From Pseudomonas sp. B21-023 (GTDB lineage Bacteria > Pseudomonadota > Gammaproteobacteria > Pseudomonadales > Pseudomonadaceae), in the NCBI RefSeq assembly GCF_024749165.1, contig NZ_CP087190.1, positions 3,445,501-3,509,500 on the forward strand: 64,000 bases of DNA, given 5' to 3'. Below are positions 53,948 through 64,000 of this stretch, one piece after another (the first letter of the stretch is position 1; every line of letters starts with the position of its first letter). The notes beneath the pieces were generated by a model. That model did not search any database. It was not told where the DNA came from and saw nothing but the letters and a program-made list of their open reading frames with translations. The position numbers and the translations under genes are program-made.

Positions 53948-55188
53948 CAGGCTTCTCCTTCGACAACCTGGCCGGCACGGGCCAGCACGGCGTTGAGCAA
54001 TACATCGGCGCCCTGGCGGGCATCCTCGGGCAGCACATCCTCAGCCTCGTTGTGGCTCAGCCCACCGACGCAGGGGATGAACACCATCGCCGTGGGGCAG
54101 TAGCGCGCCAGCAGGATCGCGTCATGGCCGGCGCCGCTGACGATGGACTGCTGGCTGTAGCCCAGGCCATCCACCGCCTGCTGCACGGCGGCCACGCAGT
54201 CGGCGTCGAACGGCGTGGCCGGGCTGACCCAGTGGCGCTCGATGCGCACCGCCAGGCCACGCTGGCCGGCGATGGCCTGCAACTGCAGGCTGATATCGCG
54301 CTCCATGGCGTCGATGGCCTCGTCGCGGTGGTGGCGCAGGTCGAGGGTGAAGCGCACCTGGCCGGGGATGGTGTTGCGCGACGACTTGGCGATGCTCAGC
54401 TCACCCACTGTGGTCAGGCCCTCGGGGGCGAAGTCGCTGGCCAGCTGTTCGATGGCCTGGATCATCCGTGCCACGCCGTACAAGGCGTCCTTGCGCAACT
54501 TCATCGGCGTGGTGCCGGCATGCGCGGCCATGCCCTCGACAGTCACGTCGAGCCAGCGGATCGCCTGGCCGCCGCTGACCACACCGATGCTCCTGGCGTT
54601 GTCCTCGAGGATCGGGCCCTGCTCGATATGCGCCTCGAAATAGGCGTCCACCTTGCCGCCCAGCGGGCGTTGGCCGGCATAACCCGTGCGCGCCAGTTCA
54701 TCGGCGACGCTGATGCCGTCGGCATCGCGGATCGCCAGGGCCTGGGCCAGCGGCAAGGTGCCGGTGAACACCGCCGAACCGAACATGGCCGGGGTAAAGC
54801 GGGCGCCCTCCTCGTTGGTCCACACCGCGATCTCCAGCGGCTTGCGGGTACGGATACCCAGGTCGTTCAGGCGGCGCACCACTTCCAGCCCGGCCAGCAC
54901 GCCGTAGACGCCGTCGAAACGCCCGCCTTCGGGCTGGGTGTCCAGGTGGCTGCCCATCATCACCGGCGCGGCATGCGGGTCGCTGCCTTCGCGGCGGGCG
55001 AACAGGTTGCCGATGGCGTCCACGCTCAGGCTCAGCCCGGCCTCGCGGCACCAGCGGTCGAACAATTCACGCCCGGCCTTGTCCTCGTCGCTCAGGGCCA
55101 GGCGGCAGCTGCCGCCACGGGCGGTGGCGCCGATCTCGGCCATGGCCATCAGGCTCGCCCACAGGCGATCGCCATTGCTTTTCAACAT
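53947..55188 (-). CDS. M20-family N-carbamoyl/allantoate-type amidohydrolase
   Basis: A 413-residue metallo-amidohydrolase. Family motifs are MGSHLDTQPEGGRFDGVYGVLAGL, EVAVWTNEEGARF-type metal ligands (TNEEGARFTPAMFGS), EAHIEQGPIL and GMAAHAGTTPM. This is the hydantoinase/carbamoylase group, including N-carbamoyl-L-amino acid hydrolase, beta-ureidopropionase and allantoate amidohydrolase; which substrate is not fixed. Start 55188 (MLKSNGDRL) is preferred to an upstream one. It lies 16 bases after the MHS transporter and is coupled to the deacetylase. Confidence 0.88.
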   Translation of the reverse strand: MLKSNGDRLWASLMAMAEIGATARGGSCRLALSDEDKAGRELFDRWCREAGLSLSVDAIGNLFARREGSDPHAAPVMMGSHLDTQPEGGRFDGVYGVLAGLEVVRRLNDLGIRTRKPLEIAVWTNEEGARFTPAMFGSAVFTGTLPLAQALAIRDADGISVADELARTGYAGQRPLGGKVDAYFEAHIEQGPILEDNARSIGVVSGGQAIRWLDVTVEGMAAHAGTTPMKLRKDALYGVARMIQAIEQLASDFAPEGLTTVGELSIAKSSRNTIPGQVRFTLDLRHHRDEAIDAMERDISLQLQAIAGQRGLAVRIERHWVSPATPFDADCVAAVQQAVDGLGYSQQSIVSGAGHDAILLARYCPTAMVFIPCVGGLSHNEAEDVLPEDARQGADVLLNAVLARAGQVVEGEA

Positions 55189-55204
55189 TGCGGATACTCC
55201 AGAT

Positions 55205-56509
55205 TCAGGCCAGCTCGAGCTGCCGGCCAAGGGCGTAGCGGCGCGCCAGCGCCAGCACGCAGACCAGGGAAGTGCAGGCGATCAAGCTGTAGAAGACCGC
55301 CATCGGCCACCATTGGCCGCTGAAGCTGTGGGCCAACCAGGTGCCGATCAGCGGGGTCAGGCCACCGGCGATGGCGCCACACACCTGATAGGCCAGGGAG
55401 ATGGCGGTGTAGCGCACGCGGGTGGCGAACATGCCGCTGACGTAGCCTGCGATCACGGCGTAGAACGACGCCATGCACGCCGCCGCCAGGGCGATGCCGA
55501 GCACGATCAGCGGGCCTTCGCCGCTGCTCACCAACACGAACATCGGGTACGGCGAGGCCATCGCCAGCAGCGCCATCAGGGCCAGGAAGCGCGTGGCGCC
55601 GAGCCGCTCCGACAGCCACGCCGCCAACGGCTGCACGCAGAACTGGATGATCGCCACGAAGAACAGGCATTCGAGGATCAGCGAACGCTCCAGGTGCAAC
55701 TGCTGGGTGGTGTAGCTGATCATGAAGGTATTGGTGAAATAGACCCCGGCGATCCCCAGGGTGTTGGCGCCGATGCACAGCAGCAGCGGCCGCCAGGCGC
55801 TGCGCAGCACTTCCAGCACTGGTGCCTGCTCCTTGCGCCGGGCCTGTTCGGCGTGCTCGCGGCTGGCGAGGAACTCGGGCGACTCGTTGACCCCCAGGCG
55901 GATTGCCAGGCCCACCAGCAGCAACAGCGCGCTGGCCAGGAACGGCACGCGCCAGCCCCAGCTCATCAGGTCTTCTTCCGGCAGGCGGGTGACCGCGCTG
56001 AACGCCAGCAGCGACAGGATCAGTCCTGCCGGGCTACCCAGCTGGGCGAACGAGGCGAAGAAGTTGCGCCGGCCCTTGGGCGCATGCTCCCCGGCCATCA
56101 GTACCGCCCCACCCCACTCGCCACCCACGGCGATGCCCTGGACCACGCGCAACAGGACCAGCAGCACCGGCGCGCTGGCGCCGATCTGCGCGTAGGTCGG
56201 CAGCAGGCCGATGGCGACGGTGACCACGCCCATCATCAGCAAGGTGATGATCAGCGATTTCTTGCGCCCGATACGGTCGCCGATATGGCCGAAGATGATG
56301 CCGCCCAAGGGCCGGGCGAAGAAGCCCACGGCAAAGGTGCCGAAAGCAGCCATGGTGCTGAACAGGCTGTTGTCCGAGGGGAAGAACAAGGCACCGAACA
56401 CCAGCGCGGCGGCGGTGGCATAGATGTAGAAGTCGTACCACTCGATCATGGTGCCGATGAACGCGGCGGCGGCGGCACGGCGCGGTTGGGGCGAAGCGGC
56501 GGGCTTCAT
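55205..56509 (-). CDS. MHS-family MFS transporter
   Basis: A 434-residue metabolite:H+ symporter with 12 predicted segments. GTMIEWYDFYIYATAAALVF, FARPLGGIIFGHIGDRIGRKKS and LRVVQGIAVGGEWGGAVLMA are classical MHS signatures. AAGGAG lies 9 bases before the ATG. It is the first gene of a three-gene operon with the carbamoylase-like and deacetylase-like hydrolases, and probably imports their substrate. Substrate unknown. A divergent LysR gene (56758) is the likely regulator. Confidence 0.88.
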   Translation of the reverse strand: MKPAASPQPRRAAAAAFIGTMIEWYDFYIYATAAALVFGALFFPSDNSLFSTMAAFGTFAVGFFARPLGGIIFGHIGDRIGRKKSLIITLLMMGVVTVAIGLLPTYAQIGASAPVLLVLLRVVQGIAVGGEWGGAVLMAGEHAPKGRRNFFASFAQLGSPAGLILSLLAFSAVTRLPEEDLMSWGWRVPFLASALLLLVGLAIRLGVNESPEFLASREHAEQARRKEQAPVLEVLRSAWRPLLLCIGANTLGIAGVYFTNTFMISYTTQQLHLERSLILECLFFVAIIQFCVQPLAAWLSERLGATRFLALMALLAMASPYPMFVLVSSGEGPLIVLGIALAAACMASFYAVIAGYVSGMFATRVRYTAISLAYQVCGAIAGGLTPLIGTWLAHSFSGQWWPMAVFYSLIACTSLVCVLALARRYALGRQLELA

Positions 56510-56525
56510 GGGGTGGCTCCTTTGG

Positions 56526-56533
56526 TTGTTTTT
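56526..56533 (-). promoter_or_regulatory. AANAANAA (Hfq/Crc) motif before the MHS transporter operon
   Basis: On the minus strand AAAAACAA lies 17-24 bases before the transporter ATG, just upstream of AAGGAG. Confidence 0.45.
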
Positions 56534-56585
56534 CTGGCAGGAGTTGTCGGGTCACGGTGGCGCTCTGGCGGCGCCTGGGCGGCCT

Positions 56586-56661
56586 TATCGCGGGGCAAGC
56601 CCGCTCCCGTCTCCATCATGACCTGGAGACACCTGTGGGAGCGGGCTTGCCCCGCGATGAG
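56586..56661. repeat. REP doublet, GCGGGGCAAGCCCGC family
   Basis: ATCGCGGGGCAAGCCCGCTCC and its inverse (GGAGCGGGCTTGCCCCGCGAT) lie about 35 bases apart in the divergent region between the MHS and LysR genes. This is an unusual place for REP units, which in this window otherwise mark 3' ends. Confidence 0.8.
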
Positions 56662-56757
56662 GCCCGCACTGCTGGAGATCATTCATCGCGGGCGCCTATA
56701 ATTCAATTTTCTATTTATTATTCGAATTATTAACCACGCTTATCATCGAGCCCGACC

Positions 56758-57675
56758 ATGCCCGACCGCCTGCTCAACGACCGCCTCGACTGGAACCTGC
56801 TGCGCACCTTCCGCGTCATCGGCCAGGAACTGTCGATCAGCCGCGCCGCCGCCCGCCTGCACCTTACCCAGCCCGCCGTAAGCCAGGCGCTCAAGCGCCT
56901 TGAAGAGCAACTCGGGCGCCAGCTCATCGCCCGCCGTGGACCGCGCTTCGTGCTGACCGAGGTGGGCGAGCAGCTGTTCCAGCTGGCCGGCGAGGTGTAC
57001 GGGCAGATGTCGCAGATCGGCGGCCTGCTGGAGCAGCCGGCAGACGAACTGGTAGGCAAGGTGCGCCTGCTGATGATCAGCCGTATCGTCAGCGAACGCT
57101 TCGACGACTTCCTCGCCGACTTCCACCGCCAGCACCCGCGGGTAGAGCTGGAGATCGACGTGATGCGCAGCTCCGACATCGTCGCCGCCCTGCAGGAAAA
57201 AACCGCCACCGCCGGCCTCAGCCTCAACCGCCGGCCCCAGCCACGGCTGGAGCAGCGGTTGTTCCTGCGCCAGCGCTACGCGTTCTTTTGCGGCAAGCAC
57301 CACGCGCTGTTCGGCCAGGCCGAAGGCGACCTGCAGCGGGAGAATTTCGTCAGTTTCACCAGCGACCAGATTGGCGGCATGCTCTCGCCGCTGACCATCT
57401 TCCGCGACCAGCAGGGCTTCGCCGGGCGCATCGTCGCCTCGTCGCCGAGCCTGGAAGAGGTGCGCCGCCTGGTGATCGCCGGCTTCGGCATCGGCTGCCT
57501 GCCCGAGCATGTGGTGGCGCCGGATGTCGACGCGGGGCTGTTGTGGAAACTGCCGCCGCAGGAGGGCATCGCCGACGTCGACATCCACCTGTTGTGGAAC
57601 AAGGACCAGCGTATGAGTCGAGCAGAAAGCCTGTTCATCGACGCCTTGCTGTCGGCCGCCACGCCTGTGATCTAG
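56758..57675 (+). CDS. LysR-family regulator of the hydrolase operon
   Basis: A 305-residue LysR protein. HTH segments are LLRTFRVIGQELSISRAAARL, HLTQPAVSQALKRLEEQLGRQL; the effector domain begins VRLLMISRIVSERFDDFLADF and includes CLPEHVVAPDVDAGLLW. It is divergent from the MHS-carbamoylase-deacetylase operon, so likely controls it. The inducer would then be the imported N-substituted compound; this is inference. Confidence 0.87.
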   Translation: MPDRLLNDRLDWNLLRTFRVIGQELSISRAAARLHLTQPAVSQALKRLEEQLGRQLIARRGPRFVLTEVGEQLFQLAGEVYGQMSQIGGLLEQPADELVGKVRLLMISRIVSERFDDFLADFHRQHPRVELEIDVMRSSDIVAALQEKTATAGLSLNRRPQPRLEQRLFLRQRYAFFCGKHHALFGQAEGDLQRENFVSFTSDQIGGMLSPLTIFRDQQGFAGRIVASSPSLEEVRRLVIAGFGIGCLPEHVVAPDVDAGLLWKLPPQEGIADVDIHLLWNKDQRMSRAESLFIDALLSAATPVI

Positions 57676-57736
57676 CTGCAATCCTGTAGGCGATCAGCAG
57701 CCGAGCGGTAGACTTGCCAGGTTCGCGGTTCATCGC

Positions 57737-58477
57737 CTACAGGCTATGCGACACCCCGGTGACCCGCGCCCGCCCCAACCAGATATACGCCAGCGCCAGC
57801 AACCCCAGCCCCAGCGTGGCGAACACCGCCACCACCACCTGGCTGTAGCGCGCCAGCAGCGCCGGGAACCCCGTCACTTCACGAACCACCTGGATATCGG
57901 CACTGCCATCGGCATCGCGAATGCTGATCCCACCCTGGCGGATCTGCGAAAAGTCGGCATCGAAGTACACCCAGACCTTGCTCTCGCTCACCCCGTCGAT
58001 GGCCGGCAGGTCGATGCTGCTGGTCGACGTCGGCACCAGCGTGTCGTTGCCGGCCGCATCGCGCACCTGGACCAGGCCCTTGGCCGGCAGACGGATGTGC
58101 ACGGCCTTCAGTGGCACCCCTGCTGGGTTGTACAGCTCGATCAGCAGACCGGTGCGATGGTCCACCAAACCGGCCTCGAAGGGCCTGGCGAACAGGTGCA
58201 GGTACGGCGCCTGGGCCAGGTCGACCAGCTTGTCGATCTGCGGGTGGCTGAGGGCGCCTGCGCCGATCTCGCTGATCTGGGAATGCAGCCGCTCGTACTT
58301 GAGCAGGTCGTTGGCCTGGCTGATGCGCTCGTTGAACTGGCCCGGGTAGGTGAGATGGGCGTAGGTCAGGCGCGCCTGCAGGCGGTCGTCGTCGTGCAGC
58401 ACCGCATAGAGCGTGGCGCCGACGGCAACCAGGGCCAGCAGGCCCACCAGGGATTTACCGACTTTCTCCCAACTCAC
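57737..58477 (-). CDS. Uncharacterised membrane protein with two membrane helices
   Basis: A 246-residue protein. A GTG at 58477 is chosen because AAGGA precedes it by 9 bases; an ATG at 58576 would read through a REP palindrome. One membrane helix lies near residues 10-27 (LVGLLALVAVGATLYAVL) and one near the C-terminus (VVVAVFATLGLGLLALAYIWL). The region between is periplasmic with a beta-sandwich-like pattern (LLIELYNPAGVPLKAVHIRL, VWVYFDADFSQ). No family recognised. It is divergent from the oxidase operon but separated by a REP hairpin. Confidence 0.6.
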   Translation of the reverse strand: MSWEKVGKSLVGLLALVAVGATLYAVLHDDDRLQARLTYAHLTYPGQFNERISQANDLLKYERLHSQISEIGAGALSHPQIDKLVDLAQAPYLHLFARPFEAGLVDHRTGLLIELYNPAGVPLKAVHIRLPAKGLVQVRDAAGNDTLVPTSTSSIDLPAIDGVSESKVWVYFDADFSQIRQGGISIRDADGSADIQVVREVTGFPALLARYSQVVVAVFATLGLGLLALAYIWLGRARVTGVSHSL

Positions 58478-58576
58478 CTTGAAGGTTCCTTGTTTGATGG
58501 GCGTGACGAGACGCAAGGCAGGCAAGGGTGCCAAGAACACCGGTTTCGGGCAAGGCCTGGCTGCCTGTGGCGACAC

Positions 58577-58599
58577 TGTCGCGGGGCAAGCCCGCGACA
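58577..58599. repeat. REP-like hairpin upstream of the oxidase promoter
   Basis: TGTCGCGGG and CCCGCGACA form a perfect 9-bp stem around GCAAG. It is a shortened unit of the GCGGGGCAAGCCCGC family within the 364-base gap. Confidence 0.7.
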
Positions 58600-58628
58600 G
58601 GAGCCTAGCCTACCTGGTGTTCGTGAAG

Positions 58629-58671
58629 TGGGGAGCATTCCCCACCCAGCCCTGGGTGTCTATCCCCAGGT
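58629..58671 (+). promoter_or_regulatory. Overlapping palindromes, candidate enhancer for a sigma-54 activator
   Basis: GTGGGGA (58629-58635) / TCCCCAC (58640-58646), CCCAG/CTGGG (58646-58657) and CCTGGG/CCCAGG (58652-58671) are three overlapping inverted repeats, 80-120 bases upstream of the -24 element. That distance suits the binding sites of bacterial enhancer-binding proteins. Confidence 0.45.
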
Positions 58672-58748
58672 TTGTGGCAGTTGCCCGAGCGTGTCTCATT
58701 CGCACTTCTGCAACATCTTGAAACACGTGGCGTTTAGCCATTTGCCGA

Positions 58749-58766
58749 TTGGCACAGCGGTTGCTG
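58749..58766 (+). promoter_or_regulatory. Sigma-54 promoter of the multicopper oxidase operon
   Basis: TTGGCACAGCGGTTGCTG matches the -24/-12 consensus (TGGCAC-N5-TTGC) with GG (58751-58752) and GC (58763-58764) exactly 10 bases apart. Transcription would start near 58776, about 65 bases before the ATG. Confidence 0.72.
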
Positions 58767-58841
58767 ACCCCTGTTCAAGGCACATCGCCACTTATCGCAG
58801 TGGCAACAGATGCCAACCTGCACAACACGGGGCATACGGCA

Positions 58842-62237
<3,396 letters not shown>

Positions 62238-62263
62238 TATCGCCAAGACCCGACAGGGAATTG

Positions 62264-62347
62264 GCGTGGGAGCGGGCTTGCCCCGCGATGAACGCACCGC
62301 ATGGCACCGGCTCTGCCGGTGTTCGCGGGGCAAGCCCGCTCCCACGC
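62264..62347. repeat. REP doublet, GCGGGGCAAGCCCGC family
   Basis: GCGTGGGAGCGGGCTTGCCCC and its inverse (GGGGCAAGCCCGCTCCCACGC) flank a small ACCGGCTCTGCCGGT hairpin, filling the 144-base gap between the oxidase and the SCO gene. It may reduce, but not abolish, read-through. Confidence 0.85.
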
Positions 62348-62381
62348 TGCCCTGGCCTGCCCCTGACCAGAGGGTAAAACC

Positions 62382-63338
62382 ATGCCCCGCCTCTTCCGCC
62401 TGCTGCTCCTGTTGCTGCTCACCCTCAGCCTCGCCTGGTCGCTGCCCCCCAGCACCCGCGCAACGCCCTCCACCCCCTGGGGCGCCGACTACTTCCCCAA
62501 CATCCCCCTGCTCACCCAGGACGGCCGCCAGGTGCATTTCTTCGACGACCTGATCAAGGACAAGGTGGTGGCCATCAATTTCATATTCACCGGTTGCGGC
62601 GACTCCTGCCCGGTGGAGACCGCCCGCCTGCGCCAGGTACAGAAACTGCTGGGCGAGCGCGTCGGCCAGGACATCTTCATCTACTCGATCAGCATCGACC
62701 CCTACAACGACACCCCCGCCACCCTCAAGCGCTACGCGGAAAAATTCGCCATCGGCCCCGGCTGGACCCTGCTCACCGGCGAGGCCGCCGACATCGAACA
62801 GCTGCGCCGCAGCCTGGGCCTGTACATCGAAGGCCTGGAGAATGGCCGCAGCAAGGACCATAACCTCAGCCTGATAATCGGCAACCAGGCCACCGGCCGC
62901 TGGATGAAGGCCTCGCCCTTCGAAAGCCCGTACATCCTCGCCGACCGCCTGGCCAACAGCCTGCACAACTGGAAAACCGCCAGCGCCCAGCACCGCGACT
63001 ACACCCAGGCCCCCGACATCCGCCCGCCGAGCAAAGGCGAGCAACTGTTCAGGACCCGCTGCTCGTCATGCCATACCCTGGGCGACGCAGAGCCAGGCGC
63101 CACCCACGGCATCGGCCCGGATCTGCTGGGGGTGACCCGGCAGCGAGACGAACTGTGGTTGAAGCGCTGGCTGATGGAACCCGATCGGATGCTCGCGGAG
63201 AAAGACCCGTTGGCAATGCTGCTGTTCGCGCAGTACAACCAGTTGGCGATGCCCAACATGCGATTGGGGGAAACAGAGGTGGCTGCGCTGGTCGGCTATC
63301 TCGAAGAGGAAACGACGCGCTTGCAAGCACCGCATTGA
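62382..63338 (+). CDS. SCO1/SenC-cytochrome c fusion protein
   Basis: A 318-residue fusion. After a signal peptide (MPRLFRLLLLLLLTLSLAWS), residues about 30-195 are a thioredoxin-fold SCO domain with the copper-binding CGDSC (C72, C76) and the His in KDHNLSLIIG. Residues about 215-310 are a class I cytochrome c domain with CSSCH (haem c) at about 226-230 and a likely axial Met in MPNMRLGE. SCO domains deliver copper or maintain thiols; cytochrome c would carry electrons away. Placement after the oxidase suggests it loads copper into, and takes electrons from, that enzyme. Same strand and probably same operon. Confidence 0.88.
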   Translation: MPRLFRLLLLLLLTLSLAWSLPPSTRATPSTPWGADYFPNIPLLTQDGRQVHFFDDLIKDKVVAINFIFTGCGDSCPVETARLRQVQKLLGERVGQDIFIYSISIDPYNDTPATLKRYAEKFAIGPGWTLLTGEAADIEQLRRSLGLYIEGLENGRSKDHNLSLIIGNQATGRWMKASPFESPYILADRLANSLHNWKTASAQHRDYTQAPDIRPPSKGEQLFRTRCSSCHTLGDAEPGATHGIGPDLLGVTRQRDELWLKRWLMEPDRMLAEKDPLAMLLFAQYNQLAMPNMRLGETEVAALVGYLEEETTRLQAPH

Positions 63339-63478
63339 GCGACCGCAGGGGAACGCTGCGGGGCAGCTGGCGATATCATGAAGCCATCAAATCGCGTTAA
63401 GCTCGCAGCATACACTCAGCCATCGCACCATTGGGTCCGGTGCACGCACTGCTCGCCGAGATCACAAGGAGTCTTCTC

Positions 63479-63901
63479 ATGCCATACATCACCCAGGTCG
63501 ACAGCACCCTTTGGGCACTGATCACTCGCCTGCAGGGTCAGGAGCTGCAAACACCCCATACGCCGAGCAACGCTCACTTCCAGGTCGATGCGGTCGGTGC
63601 CGACAACCTGACGATCACCACCGGCGCCCAGGCCAGTAGCCTGACCATCAGTCGTGGGGCATTCCAGCAAACACTGGACTATCTCGCAGCCAACGGGCAC
63701 TTCGGCGTTTCCAACGCGGTCCCGGTCGCCTCCAACAAGGACCCGGCACTGGCCGGTCCGGTCTGCCTGGCGGCGCGTCTTCAGCCCAACGGCAACCCTG
63801 GGCGCATGGTCATCACCTACATCCTGCCGATTCTCGAACACTGCCAGGCGGTCGGCATACAGCGCGCCACCACTCCGACCACGACCTGGCTTCTACCCTG
63901 A
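63479..63901 (+). CDS. Hypothetical protein
   Basis: A 140-residue protein starting at 63479 with AAGGAG 7 bases upstream. No signal peptide or membrane helix. Composition is mixed, with FQVDAVGADNLTITTGAQAS and FQQTLDYLAANGHFGVSNAV visible, which could be a small alpha/beta fold with a short regulatory helix. I do not recognise the family. It lies 140 bases past the SCO-cytochrome gene on the same strand; a link to it is possible but unsupported. The last 99 bases of the window hold nothing recognisable. Confidence 0.65.
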   Translation: MPYITQVDSTLWALITRLQGQELQTPHTPSNAHFQVDAVGADNLTITTGAQASSLTISRGAFQQTLDYLAANGHFGVSNAVPVASNKDPALAGPVCLAARLQPNGNPGRMVITYILPILEHCQAVGIQRATTPTTTWLLP

Positions 63902-64000
63902 AGGCCATCTTGTCAGCGCGGCAGGACGCCAACGCGCCGCAGTTCCCATGCCGCATTTTTGCCTAGAGCGACCGCCCGGATCCCGAGGCCCCGTTTTCAA

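Noticed and set aside
58478..58576. Longer N-terminus for the uncharacterised membrane protein (ATG at 58576)
   Set aside because: It reads up to the edge of a REP hairpin, adds a proline-rich stretch and moves the membrane helix away from the N-terminus; GTG 58477 has a proper ribosome-binding site.

Overview
The window is a dense, GC-rich (low-GC only around 50.2-52.7 kb) stretch of a Pseudomonas chromosome, most likely from the P. putida group. The clues are a Ddc aromatic amino acid decarboxylase that closely matches what I remember of the P. putida enzyme, an AroQ/AroE/QuiC/TetR/OprD quinate-shikimate cluster, a PdtA-like giant exoprotein next to a DING phosphate-binding protein, and two families of REP palindromes typical of this group. 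No rRNA, tRNA, CRISPR array, phage or transposase gene is visible. All identifications come from reading the sequence and from remembered family knowledge; no database search was run.

Layout. 0-0.5 kb: 3' end of a RibBA-type gene. 0.8-4.7 kb: a four-gene spermidine/putrescine-type ABC importer operon. 4.8-17.3 kb (minus): a 4166-residue two-partner-secretion exoprotein (PdtA-like) with three cysteine-bearing repeats, followed at 17.5-18.6 kb by a DING/PstS-like protein; no TpsB transporter is in the window. 19.1-20.7 kb: a malate:quinone oxidoreductase with an N-terminal signal sequence. 20.9-28.2 kb: quinate/shikimate catabolism (aroQ, aroE-like dehydrogenase, TetR regulator, quiC, MHS permease, OprD porin). 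28.5-33 kb: DUF2790 protein, membrane GGDEF protein, a LysR/EamA divergent pair, and a YghU-type GST. 33.2-37.4 kb: amidase, a YheO-type regulator with a serine/threonine dehydratase, and a TetR regulator. 37.4-39.9 kb: ddc with a LysR gene. 40-44.7 kb: a YebC-like protein, then a MFS transporter + FAD oxidoreductase pair with a LysR gene that resembles aminoethylphosphonate loci. 44.7-45.4 kb: a 750-bp inverted-repeat element. 45.5-50.1 kb: DUF2784 protein, tam, and an amino acid permease divergent from a MocR regulator. 50.3-52.7 kb: an S-type pyocin-like toxin and its immunity gene, followed by a decayed MocR fragment. 52.9-57.7 kb: an operon of MHS transporter, M20-type carbamoylase/allantoate hydrolase and HDAC-type (acetylpolyamine) amidohydrolase, divergent from a LysR gene. 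58.8-63.3 kb: a McoA-like multicopper oxidase followed by a SCO-cytochrome c fusion, preceded by a near-perfect sigma-54 promoter. The last gene is a small protein of unknown function.

How the parts work together. Most of the window is nutrient-scavenging accessory metabolism, each module paired with its own regulator. Six of the uptake/catabolic start regions carry an AANAANAA motif just before the Shine-Dalgarno, the signature of Hfq/Crc catabolite repression, so several modules are probably held under one global control. The quinate cluster also has a perfect inverted repeat between quiC and its permease gene that is the best candidate operator for the neighbouring TetR protein. The parts that look most worth follow-up are the sigma-54-linked multicopper oxidase unit, the giant exoprotein with its novel cysteine repeats and missing transporter, and the low-GC toxin-immunity insertion.
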